From Antrodiella citrinella (lineage: Eukaryota; Basidiomycota; Agaricomycetes; Polyporales; Steccherinaceae): 64,000 nt of DNA. The notes beneath the pieces are model-generated. The model was not told the DNA's origin, ran no database searches, and worked only from the letters and a program-made list of their open reading frames with translations. The DNA lies in NCBI GenBank assembly GCA_004802725.1, contig SGPM01000008.1:176496-240495 (forward strand), given 5' to 3'. The stretch's first letter is position 1. Each line of letters starts with the position of its first letter. The position numbers and the translations under genes were made by a program. Below are positions 46,674-57,402 of the stretch, piece by piece.

Positions 46674-49174
46674 TCATACGTACGCCTGGCTTTCCAGCCC
46701 TGCTTTACTGACCCTCCGCATCGGCTGCAATGTCGCCTCGTTCACCGGAGCCCTCCTCGCATGCCTATACCGTCCTTCCGCATCCTTGATCTCCATCTCC
46801 TGTTGCGAGTCGCCCAACGTCGCCGTATCCATGATGGTCGGAACCAAGTTGAACGAATGCTGGCTCGTGAAGGCCGGCGGCAAGCTCTCCCGGACATGTT
46901 GAGGCCTCCTCCCACCCACTGCGACCTGGTAATTGCCTCCCATCGTCGCATTACCCGGCACTGCACCCGAGTCTGTTTCATGCGACTCCGATGGGTCATG
47001 CGTCGGCGTCATCTTCACCACCCCAACGGACTTGCCGCCAAGCTCTTGCTCTTCAAACGTCATCAGCTCGGAAACGAACCCAATGTTGGGAGAGATGCCT
47101 TTCCGGCGTCCGACGACGAATGCGTACGCGCGCGAAAGGGTCCAGTGATTGGCGTGGATGAGGTACGCCATGACAGCAGTCACCGAACGCGATTTGCCCG
47201 CCTTGCAGTGCACATACGTCGGCGCTGAGTGGAGGCGCGCGTCATCTGTAACGAGACGTGTAAGAAACGTTCAGCGGTTATAACGAAATGTGGCGACGAA
47301 CCTAGAGTCGTACATGCTTCCCGGACACCCCGGGTGATGTTATCCTCTTCGACAGTATCTCGCATTGGGATCCGGACGTACCGTTCGAACCGTTCGCGGA
47401 GATGAAGGCCATGATCGTCATCGCATTCAATGGCCAAGTTCAGTATGCGCTTGACACCAAGATCTAAAAGCTCCTGGACGTGTTCCTCGGCGGTGATGTC
47501 CGGACCCAGGAATAGGAAGTTTGGTAGGATGGTAGATACGGTGAATGCGGGATGCGGGTCTTCAGTTGTGAGTGGTTGGTCGTCCGGCCTCGCGGTCTGC
47601 GGTGACGGAGGCATCGGTGTACCCGGTGTACGGGGGGTACTGGGTTGGGCATATGACGGTGATGGTGGTGGCAGGAAGTCTGCATACAATGCCCCTGGAG
47701 ATAAGAGACGTGCAGACCCAGGTGGAGAGTGATTTGACGAGACTAGCGTTAGATGTGAGGGTGACCGCGACCTAGAACGCAGGCCAGTCGGTGCCGTCAA
47801 AGAGGCGGGTTTGGTGGTGATGGCAGGAAGTACGGGGCCGACGGAGAGCTTGGGTACCTTCAAACGCTCGGTAGAGGCTGTGTCTAACCGTCGCAGAGCA
47901 GGTATACTTGGTCTACGCGGTGGCTGAGGACGGGAGAATGAGGAAGATGATGGTGGTGGTGAGGGGGTGGAATAGTCGTCGATGACATTCCACGACTGCA
48001 TAGCGGATGGCATGAGTGGTTGTGGGGATGGAGCAGCTTGTTCAATTTCAGGAAGAGTCTTGGAACCGGAGCCTGAGGCAGAGTGTGTGTCGAGCTGGGA
48101 TAGGCCGGCTGCCTTTTTACTGCTACTGGGAGCCGAGCCGATTGTAATTTCACGAGTCGGGTCACCATATTCATCGACACCAGAGCCTACGATCAACTGA
48201 GACAAGTATGGATGGCGTCTGGCGGAAGCAAGTCCACCCTCGAGATAATCTACACTGCCATGCTGTAGCAGCGGGGGTAGGACATTCAGGAGACTCCAAG
48301 CTGTAGCTTGTGAGTTGTTCCGGTCTCTCTCCTCCATGACATCGTCGTAGACAATCACGTCGCCGTCCCAATCGTCGCCAGCCATCAAATCATCCCACGT
48401 CTGCAAACCCTCCTCCGTAGTGATAAATTGGCGGAGGGCATCTAGCGATGGGAACGCACCCGCCGGTTTCTTCGACCGCTTCAGGATGAGGGACGGGATC
48501 GCCATGTTGACACTCCGCTGCAGACGGGAGAACAGGAACGCGGCGACGGGGCGAGTGTCGATGAGGAGCGGGACCGTGGGCGCGGACAAACGAGAAAGGA
48601 GGGGGCCCGGACTGACGCCGACTGGAGGGGCACTGGTGACGGGTGACTGGTACGATGGCTGTGAGAGGCGGGACGAGGCATCCAGTGAGGTCCGTCGGAG
48701 ACCGTCGCCTGTATGTGGGTGGGCACTCAGCGGCCTGAATTCGGTCAGCGGGGTGAAATAGGCACTTTCTGGACTGATAGCAGAGTCCGGGGTAGAGGAC
48801 AGTGGCGGAGAATCAGATGAGGAGGAAGGATGTTGCGGACGCGCTGAGCCAGACGAGCTTCGGAGGGGACGCAGCCGGAGGTTCTTCTGTACACTACGGC
48901 GGAGCTGCTCGAGGACGGCGAGATCTCTCGAGATGTCGTCCCCATTGGGGTCGGAGTCGGTGTCCGCGTTGAGCGGGTAGCCGAGGGGCGAATTGGAACC
49001 CGAGGAGGAGGGCGAGGAGGCGGGACCGAGACTGGACTCGTCGTCCTGGTCGATGTCCGTCCCGTTGGGGTCGCGGAGGTCGATAGGCGTCTGAAACTCG
49101 ATAACGGTCGTCGTGACCGGTTTTCGCGACGTCTCGAGCGCGAGGGTCGGTGGACGCGCTTTCTTGGCTGGCAT
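46674..49174 (-). CDS. dual-specificity protein phosphatase, MAP-kinase-phosphatase-like
   Basis: Two exons (49174-47302, 47245-46674) give 814 residues from ATG 49174; open sequence upstream of that ATG is probably leader. The N-terminal half is disordered, with an embedded rhodanese/CDC25-like segment (LIDTRPVAAFLFSRLQRSVN, DDWDGDVIVYDD, VDYLEGGLASARRHPYL) as in MKP docking domains. The catalytic domain starts at VSTILPNFLFLGPD and has LDLGVKRILNLAIE, RIPMRDTVEEDN (general-acid Asp) and HCKAGKSRS (CxxxxxR loop). A disordered tail follows. Such enzymes remove phosphate from Thr and Tyr of MAP kinases (yeast Msg5, S. pombe Pmp1). The target kinase here is unknown. Confidence 0.9.
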
Positions 49175-51044
49175 CGCAAAGCGCTGTCGTAGATCAAAGT
49201 AATGTAGGTGTTGAAACCAGGCAATGTGTATCAAAGATGAGGCGCGAATTGAAGCGGTGCAGGGTAGGGAGGTAGGAAGCGTTTCAGACGATAACGACAA
49301 GGACAATGTGCACAACGACGAGCACGACGGCGGAGGCGGCGGGGACGTCGACGTCGACGGCGACGAGGAGTCGGAGGAGAGTGGTCGGCCCATTTCTAGA
49401 ATAATATCGAGCCGGCAAATCAAGTACATAAAGTTAAATACAGATACGTAATATAAACGCGAAGGTCCGCGGCGGCCAACACTGGCAACAGAACGTTCAG
49501 ACATTCGCAAAATCTTCATGAAAACTATCCTGTTCGGCCCCACCTGTCCCAAACACCATGTAAACCGTCCAGCGGATCTCTTGCAAAATGCGCCTACCCT
49601 GCTTCGTGGAGCAGGCTGATCGTCTGGGGCACTATTCTGTACCAGCTATATCAGGGGACCTATTCTCTCAGTTCGTCTCTCGAGCTCATTTCTCTCACTT
49701 TGTGTTTAGTGTCATGATGTCTATTCACAGCATAAGACTGCCCTCGTCCAGGACGATCAGCTTCACGCCACGATCAACCCGAATTCTGATGTCTCCATTC
49801 ATTCCCATGTTTTCCCCTTGACCCGCGGCACATTTGACCGCAGAGGACGCTTTCATTGTGCCAGTCGTGCGATATGTACAAGGTCTGCATTTTCACCTCG
49901 CTCCTCTCCCGTATTTTTACTGGCAGGCTTTCGATTTTCCAGCGTGGCTGTATATGCCTTGTTGTTGTACATGCTGGCTACAAAGTCTTTCAGAGATTCT
50001 CCGACGTGCTTGCATCGTCTTCATGCTCACCACCTACATTAACCTGGATCTGCAGGTTGATTATCTTTCTCCCACAGGAGAGGAGGAACAAGGACAAGAT
50101 CTTGAGGCGGAACGTCAGGCCGACGTAGCGGCGCATACTTTCGTTAACGTTATTGTAATACAGAAGGACAGTAGCGCGAATGCGAGGATTGGGACGCATG
50201 ATGCTCTCATGGCCTTCGTCCGAAGACAGGGTAAGGTTCTTTATCTACCGTGCGCTTAGCGGTGCAAAGTACTAGTATTTTAAATCGTGTTTAATCATGA
50301 TTACTCGAGTCTAATCGACGAAGCGCTCGCTCACTAAGCCTGCCACCATCTTGAGACCCCGCCGTGTCCCTCGAGCTGTTTTGCCCCGACCGCTGGATGG
50401 GATGAGCCCGCGGATGCGCCGCATATAGAGCAGGATGGTTTAGGTGCGTGTGTCGAGGATCCACTCGGCGGCGGCACGTCCTAATGGAGCCCCTTCCCAG
50501 CTCAGTATATATACACGGCTTGAGAGGAGGCTTTCCGCAGAGGCTCTCTCTTCCCCGTTCCTCTACCACGCCTGGTCCTCCGCAGACTGAATTTTCTCGC
50601 TTCCCACCCGACTCGCAACGTCTTCCCGCCCTTTTTCCTTTTTGTTTTTTTGTCGCCTTTTTGACGACTCCTTATTTCCTCCGCTCTCTCGCGCTCGAGC
50701 GTCTCGTTTCTGAACTTCGTATCGCACTACGTCTCTCATACTCGTTTTTTCGCTTTAAAAACTTGTCCTTACTCTCTTGTAACCAGTATCGCCGAACGCT
50801 AGGCGCTTGAAACACGAAGCCTGGGCCGCGTCAGCGGCCAGTTCCTCCTACCTCTCTCTGCACCATACGAAGCTAGGAGATTAGGCTGAAAGTATTGCAA
50901 TTTACGTCCAGGATCTATCTATCCACCTGTTTCCCGCTTACTTACCCACCGTCGCGGCTGTGTCACCAAATCCCAATGCTCCCAGGCTTGCGATCAGGTC
51001 ACCGTTGGATATGTCCACACGCGAGCTCGAGGAGACTATGCTAG
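49175..51044. other. long intergenic region with strong promoter-like segment
   Basis: Leader of the phosphatase gene at the left. Frames in 49588-50260 have no family features. From 50500 a TATATATA box is followed by a long C/T-rich tract (about 50545-50680), the pattern of highly expressed fungal genes. The transcript it drives may lead to the putative exons at 51045-51490 or be a long spliced leader of DEF1. Confidence 0.45.
50504..50512 (+). promoter_or_regulatory. TATA box followed by CT-rich initiator region
   Basis: TATATATAC at about 50504-50512 with pyrimidine-rich sequence from about 50545 onward, where fungal transcription start sites usually lie. Confidence 0.45.
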
Positions 51045-51490
51045 TCTTCTCGCGGCGTGTACAGCACGGCTGCTGGCATCGAACGATGCATCAATGCTGT
51101 CACAGCCTATGTTACAATGATCTCAGCTGCACTATGCGTTTCTCAGGTTGCTGGGATACAACCCACCTTGAGTATCAGTTCGAGTCGGGTGATAGTATTG
51201 CGCTTCGTAGTGAGTTCCAAATCGGTGTGAGGTTGCTGTAATGAAATCTTATTTTTTCAAACATCTCTCAGAGTCTCAGACAGCTGCAGCGGAAGGGCCT
51301 ATATTTGCTAGTCTCGGATCCAACCCCTCTTTTTACTCCACTCGCGCCTCGCTTGTTCTACAGGACCCTCTGCAGACTGCAGCTCGGATTGAACATGATT
51401 TCAGGAACGCTTCAAAAAATCAGGAACAATGTCTTCAACGATTATTTTATTTTCGTACTCTCCCGAGACGCAGCCGCATCACGAACGTAG
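51045..51490 (+). CDS. putative 3' exons of a small unrecognised gene
   Basis: Two stretches open in one frame are joined by a canonical intron (51210-51271, GTGAGT..CTCTCAG): 51045-51209 (55 codons, VYSTAAGIERCINAVTA onward) and 51272-51490 (72 codons plus TAG, with LYLLVSDPTPLFTPLAPRL). The first stretch begins right after a CTAG that could be an acceptor; the start codon and any 5' exon are not resolved. No family recognised. It may be an untranslated leader of DEF1 or chance open sequence. Confidence 0.3.
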
Positions 51491-51781
51491 GTGTTCAATA
51501 TTCAATCCGCAGGTGCAGAGGGTCCTGTAAAGAACGGCTGGGAACGAGACTATGCTGTGCATCGATAGGCATCGATCCATCGTCATCATAGATGCACTTC
51601 GTACTATGTAGATTGAAATACTTTCGACATAGCACGGGTTATTTTTAAAGTAGACTTTTGAGTTATGGGTGCTAATCCCATTTTCAATGTGGCCAAACAA
51701 GACCAAACGCAGTCGGGCTGGGAAGGGTAGGCGCGTGCGTTTGAGAGTGAGAACCCATTCTCGTCATTTCCACCGTCCAAA

Positions 51782-54700
51782 ATGTACAAATCCTCAAACT
51801 TCCGCCGACCACAGGCAGCCCCCGACGCCCCGACTTCAAAGTACGGTCAACAGACAAAGAAGCTGCAAGAATTGTTTCCTTCATGGACACCCGAAGGTGC
51901 GTAAAACAACGAGACGTGTCACATTTCCTCATAAACGGACTTTGCTATCCTTTGACAGATCTCCAGTCGCTCCTCACAGAAGTGAGCGGTGATCTTGATC
52001 TTGCTGCTGCCCGTATTGCAGAAGGTACGTTGTTTTCATTCATTTTGACCACTGCAACGTGTAACGTCGTCCTTGCAGGTCACGCTGAGCAATGGGGCTC
52101 TGTCACCCGAAAGAAGGACAAAAAGGCAATCACACCTTCCAACTCCCAGTCTAAAGATCTCGCTACCAGGGAACGTGGCGATTCTCGGGGTGGCAGAGGT
52201 GGTCGCGGAGGTAGAGGTGGCCCTGGACGGGGCGGCGCCGCTCGAGGTGCCTTTGCCAGAGGTGGTCATCACGAGACCAACGGCCGTCACGCCAAACCTA
52301 CTCCTAGTCAGTCTGCAGACTCGGTGGGCCTTCCCGCAGATACTTCTGCGCCGGATGCAATTGCCACGGATGCTACTGACAGCTCTGCTCCTCCTGGTTC
52401 GAGCTCACCTACGGTTGATTTGACCTCAGACGAAGCTCCTTGGAGCACCCCGGCTGCATCAACCGCTGCGTTAGAATCAAGTACACCTGCTACCTGGGGG
52501 ACTGAGACCAAGGTCAACGGCTCGACGTCCCACCCTACTCCTCCTGCTCAGGCTCCGGCCACACCCAAAGCAGCGATAAAGACACCTTTGACTTCGAAGA
52601 TGTCTTGGGCTCAAGTAGCTCGGTAAGCTCCCTCGCTAGCGACCACAAATTCATTATCTAATGAGTCTACATGGCTGCAGGCCTCAAGAGAAACCAACTC
52701 CTCCGCCTGCTGCAGCGGTCCCTCCAGCAACCGCCCCAGCACCACCAAGACAAGAACAAGCTCCTCCACGGGAGCCCACGCCCGAGCCCGAGCCTACCTC
52801 AGAACCTGCACAGACAGGGTGGGAAGAGCCAACAACTGTGCAGGAACCTACTTGGGACGATGAGCCGACATCTAAGCCTCAAACTTCGGTATGGTCGACG
52901 ACCCAAGAACCACTTGTACCGGAGGAGCCCAAGAAGGAGGAAGAGAGATCTGCACCTCCGCCACAGTCCGAGTCAATTCCGGTTCCATCGGCGCTTCCCG
53001 CACAACTGCAGCAGAAGACGGAGCCTGCAGCACCAGCGCCTCAGAAGCCAGTTACCCCCGCTGCCCATACGCGACCTACCTCTTCTGCTGCTCACAGATA
53101 CAGCGCCAAATTCAAGACTGACCAGGCTGTCGTCATGCCTAGCGGTAGCTTTGGCGCCAATGTGGAGAAGGTCGGTATGCAGTTTGGTAGCCTCAGCCTG
53201 GGTGGTGACGATGTCGAAGAAGCAACGTGAGTAGATCTTCCTTTTCCACTTCCATGAAGCATCTCAAATGAATTTTCCAGCCCCGCGCCTGCACTTGAGA
53301 ACGCTGTCGCTACTCCTGCTCCCGTGGTCGAGCAACCACAAGCAGCGCAGCCTGTTCAGTCGCTACAAGCGCAAGCACAGGTCGCCGAAGTAGCAGCACC
53401 TCCGCCAGTCGCTCAACCGACGACTAACGGAGCATCTGCACTGTTCCAACAGGTTCTTCCTCAACAATCGCAGCAGCAGCATGCTGTTCCCGCTTCTCTC
53501 CAAACTGTGAGCCAGACCCAGCAATCACCCTCCATCCATTCCCAGCAGCAATCTCAAGCCACTCCCCCCGTGTCTAATATCTCTCCTTACTCGCATCAGA
53601 CTCAGGCCACGCAAACATCCTCCACACAGCAGCTACAACAGCAGCAGCAGCAGCAGCAATCCCTCGCCAGTCACCTCACTCCTCAGCAACAGCAGCAGGC
53701 TCAGTTGCATTCACAGCAACAGCATCATTACGTCCAGCACGGCTTGCCGACACATGTGGACAACACGCCGGCGACACAACCTCATACGGCGCAGTCACCT
53801 CAGGCTCAACAACCACAGAATGTTGGACATTCGTCCTTCTTCCGTCAGCAGGAGGCACAGGCGCCATACTTCCATACGCCTACTCCTCCTGTCTCTGCAA
53901 CTCAGAGCCAGGAAAGCCCGTACGGCTCGTTTGGCCAACTTGGTGGTCAGCTTGGTGGCAACCAGATTGCCCACCAGACCCAGGCTTCTCATTTGAGCGG
54001 CTTCGGCGGTCAGGGCGAGTACAACTACAATGACAACCAGAGGGTAAGCAGAATTACCGAGATGGTCGCGCGGCGCCTCCATTGACATCTTATCTAGACC
54101 TTCTACGATTCGTACACCGGTGGTCCTGGTTTCAATAACCGTAATGTGCTTAGTCATGAAGACATCAAGGGTCTTCCTGGTGCTCCCCAACATGCTCACG
54201 GCGCTCCGGGTCTTGCTCCAAGCAACTCTCAGCCATCTCAACAACTGCCTCAGTCCGCTCAATCTGGCTCCCAGAGTCAACCTGGCAGTCAAGGCCCCCA
54301 GCAGTACCCTCCTCCGCTCCCCTACTATTACCCTTTCCCACAAAATCAGTATTACGGTACACCGTATAACTCTGGCTACACTGTTCCTCAACCGTTTGTC
54401 AAGTACCCGGCTGTCTTCCAAGGTCCGCCCGGCCCCCAATCTGCACCTTCGCCTGCCGGTAAGCAGGGTCCTTCCGCCGTCCAGCCTCAGAGTCCATATG
54501 GCCAGGGACTGTACGGACAGCAGAACGCGTATGACGATATTGGCGGCTACCAGCACCACAGTCAACATGGCCATGGGCAGAGCGTGAGCAGTATCCCGTC
54601 CAACGAGTACAGCAAGCATCAGCAGCTGTACGGGAGCGGCGGACAGGGCATGCAAGGATTTATAGGACTGGGACAAACTGGAAACCCGACATCCGGTCCC

Positions 54701-55051
54701 CAGCTCGGCCAACGCGCTGCGGGGGGATCACCCGAAACGTCGTACAAGCCGTACGGCGGTAACGTCGGCGTGAAGGACGTCGGAGCCGGTGTAGGCGGTG
54801 TCGGTGTCGGACAGGGCGGTGTTGGACAGCCTCAGGGACGCGGTGCCGTGCAACCGCAGCAACAGGGAAGTTTCTACGCTGCCCAACGTTTCGCGTCGAG
54901 CGCGGCGGGCGCGCCCCCGGCTGCGCAGAACCAGCACCAGCAGCCCCAGGGACAAGGCCCGCAAGCTCATCTTGGATACCCTCAGGGCAGCTCGGAGGGC
55001 AACGGGTTCTACTCGTATCAGCCTAGGCAGCAGCAGGGATACTGGCAGTGA
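51782..55051 (+). CDS. DEF1: RNA polymerase II degradation factor DEF1
   Basis: Six exons (51782-51896, 51959-52024, 52079-52622, 52681-53226, 53281-54043, 54098-55051) give 995 residues. The N-terminal CUE domain (LQELFPSWTPE then DLQSLLTEVSGDLDLAAARI, with GHAEQWGSV) is split by two phase-1 introns, as is the following RGGRGG stretch. The rest is Pro/Gln/Thr-rich and disordered, with a polyglutamine run and a Gly/Gln/Tyr-rich C-terminus ending GYWQ. This is the DEF1 plan: the CUE domain binds ubiquitin and recruits the elongin-cullin ligase to stalled RNA polymerase II, leading to its degradation. In yeast DEF1 is cleaved to enter the nucleus, which cannot be judged here. The start ATG at 51782 gives the expected short basic opening. 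Confidence 0.9.
53636..53661 (+). repeat. CAG microsatellite coding polyglutamine in DEF1
   Basis: An almost perfect (CAG/CAA)n run encodes eight or more consecutive Gln; shorter CAG runs recur nearby (53690, 53715). The length is likely to vary between strains. Confidence 0.75.
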
Positions 55052-55689
55052 TCTGTCTCGAGGTCGAGAGCGGTGACTGGAGTTTCTGTTGTTCGCTACT
55101 TCTTGCCAGTGTTGTCACTCACCCCTCGCTTCCCATATCTTGTTAGTACGTCTAATCCCGAGTTCACACGTCTCATGCTTTGTGCTTCACTCTCTGTTAT
55201 TGTTCTCTTTCTTCCTTTTCCTCTGTCTGTTTCTCTGTCTCTGTCTTTCGCTGTCTCTGTCTGTCTGTCTGTTCTGTCTCGTACCATACGTCTCATCTCA
55301 GTCCTCACTCATCGCTTTTTTTTCTCATTCACTACGACTTTCTCCGCCCACCCAATGATGTATATGTATGATATCGCCTCATTCAGGTGTGGCCATCGCG
55401 TCCGCCGCACTGTAAAAAGAGTTTGTGGAGCATGATTTCAGCTCATGGTGGGAGAGACAGCGCCTAGATTTGAGCGAATGTTCGTCACGGTCGAACAAGT
55501 TCAGCAATGAGTAACGATACTCACTCATCCTTGCACTTATCGATATCGTGAAACTTTCTATTTTGCATTTCCCTCGTTTCTGCTACATCAGCTTGTCGCA
55601 CGAGCTTATCCAAACGACGAGCCGAATGTTCACTCAACATCCAACATTGTTCGGAGATCGATTACCTCCCGCCAGCAGAAGTACTGCGA
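55052..55689. other. intergenic region after DEF1
   Basis: Contains the DEF1 3' flank with the CTGT microsatellite, and the region upstream of the F-box-like gene. A frame ending in DYLPPAEVLRVLRM runs into the next gene from about 55600 without an ATG and may be part of it via an unseen 5' exon. Confidence 0.5.
55213..55282 (+). repeat. TCTG/TCTC microsatellite
   Basis: A run of TCTGTCTG and TCTCTG units in the presumed 3' untranslated region of DEF1. Confidence 0.75.
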
Positions 55690-57366
55690 GTGCTCAGAAT
55701 GTGTCAGTTCGTCCATCGCGTCTTCGTCCAGTTCACTTTGGCTCAACCTTCGCAGAACATTCCTAGACTGGGACACCCTCGGCCATGTTGTCACATTCGT
55801 ACATTCGTTGAGGCAAAGGCGGACTTGCTGCGAGTCACCCAAGTGTGCCACGCACTACGCAACCTTGCCATGGCCGAACTCCTTTGCGATCTCACCTTCT
55901 ACTTTGGCGACTGGGGACGACTCACGTCGTTCTGCAAATTTATCGGTGCCGAGTCGAGCTTTGGACGCTTTGTTCGCCGGCTCAGCCTTCGGGGATCCGC
56001 GTACTTGGCGACTCTTCAGACGGCGATTTTGCTACTACTACCGATAGTCGTAGTAATTGTACGGAATCATATGAAGAAGACCCGGACGAGAAGGCGTGGT
56101 GGGCTCGAACAGTGCAATACCGGAGATTGGTCCCCCACCTAGCAAACACTATCAAGTCCGGTCGCGGATTTGTGCATTGACGATTGCGAACAACCACTAA
56201 TGTCCACAGATATGGAGAGAGCTATACAATATCTCAAAGACCTGACGGAGGTCGAGTTCAGCAACGTAGGGTCTCTGAACTCAGGCTTATTTGCAGGCAT
56301 GCAATCTCGTGTCGCTACTGCTTCCATACAATTCGGTGATAATGACGATCTCTTGGGTGATCAAACCTTCCTCTACGATTCAATCAATGTCCTGAAGCCG
56401 TTTCGGGACCATCTCATACAAATGGAGGCTTTCAATCCATACGGTCTCCGGTTCTCGTCAAATCTGAAGTATCCCAATGTCCGCGTTCTCAAGCTGGAGA
56501 CGAACTTTTCGTTGGACATGGTCACTGCCGAGCTAGCAGAGAGCTTTCCTAGTCTGCGCGAGCTGTTTTGGAATTGGTACGATGACGAAAAGGCAGAGGC
56601 AGAGACGATAGAGTCCGCGCATCGGCGCAACCGGGAGGCAATGGCGTCGTCTAGACCTTTCTTGATATTCTACAGTGCAGCGTCTCCAGAACATATGCTA
56701 TGGGCATAACTTGTCCAGTGCTGTGCTGGCAGGATGCCGTGATCACCAGCCCCGAGTCATTACGCCGATTCCACGCTGTTCTCCAAGACATTCGACCGTC
56801 CCACCTCTTCACGTATATCAATCTGGAAGAATTCAGGGATGATCAGCTCACAAACCTCATTCCGCCATTGGATATCACACACCTTAGCCTGAAAGTGACA
56901 TTGGCTCTTCGTCACACCAATGTCAAGGAAATCATGGTGAGTAGACACATCGCGTGCTTGTGGAATATTTGCATCTGAACTCCATTGACAGAGCGGCCTT
57001 CTCAAGAATTTGCGGAACATGCCCCTCGTCCTTCTCGTCCTTGAACTGATTTACGATCCAAATATCAGTCGCTCCGTTAGAGCGCTCACACTGGACTTCA
57101 CACTTCCATTCAACTTCTCATATGCCGGTCTCAACCCTATCCTCACATCCATGAACATGGATGAGTTTGCGACTCAGCTTCTCCAAGGGCCGTCTGCGTT
57201 GGGACACATATTCGTCCTCTTCAGTCTGAAGCAACGACCAGATGCCGGTTGGACGGTCAAGAGGAAACCTGACGGATCAGCCAGTCTTGGCAAGAGGTTG
57301 GACGAGACGGCAAGGATGAAGATATTGTCGAAGTCACCATTCAAGAGCGAATGGCAAGAGCCGTAG
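55690..57366 (+). CDS. F-box/LRR-like protein
   Basis: Five exons (55690-56000, 56054-56160, 56210-56674, 56719-56936, 56992-57366) give 491 residues from the first ATG. The frame is also open upstream and reads LPPAEVLRVLRM, the usual F-box opening, so the true start may lie in an earlier exon. The F-box-like end LLRVTQVCHALRNLAMAELLCDLTFY is followed by irregular leucine-rich segments (VRRLSLRGS, LKDLTEVEFSNV, NVRVLKLETNF, ITHLSLKVTL). Such proteins are the substrate adaptors of SCF ubiquitin ligases and are very numerous in agaricomycetes. Apparent frame changes at 56000, 56160 and 56690 are resolved by GT..AG introns (one with a weak GTCGCG donor). It converges with the ABC transporter, with stop codons about 37 bp apart. 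Confidence 0.72.
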
Positions 57367-57402
57367 TAGAGACAGGATGTATAGGGCGGACTACTCAGAT
57401 TC

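Noticed and set aside
49175..49552. 126-codon N-terminal extension of the phosphatase
   Set aside because: Low-complexity Ser/Pro sequence typical of leader DNA here; the ATG at 49174 gives a normal basic start. A start at the in-frame ATG near 49393 cannot be excluded.
53795..54712. 305-codon antisense frame opposite DEF1
   Set aside because: A shadow of the Gln/Pro/Gly-rich coding strand; Leu/Val/Arg-rich composition and no domain.
56001..56209. Apparent frameshifts suggesting the F-box-like gene is a pseudogene
   Set aside because: Introns 56001-56053 and 56161-56209 with AG acceptors restore one continuous frame; the full exon sum is a multiple of three.
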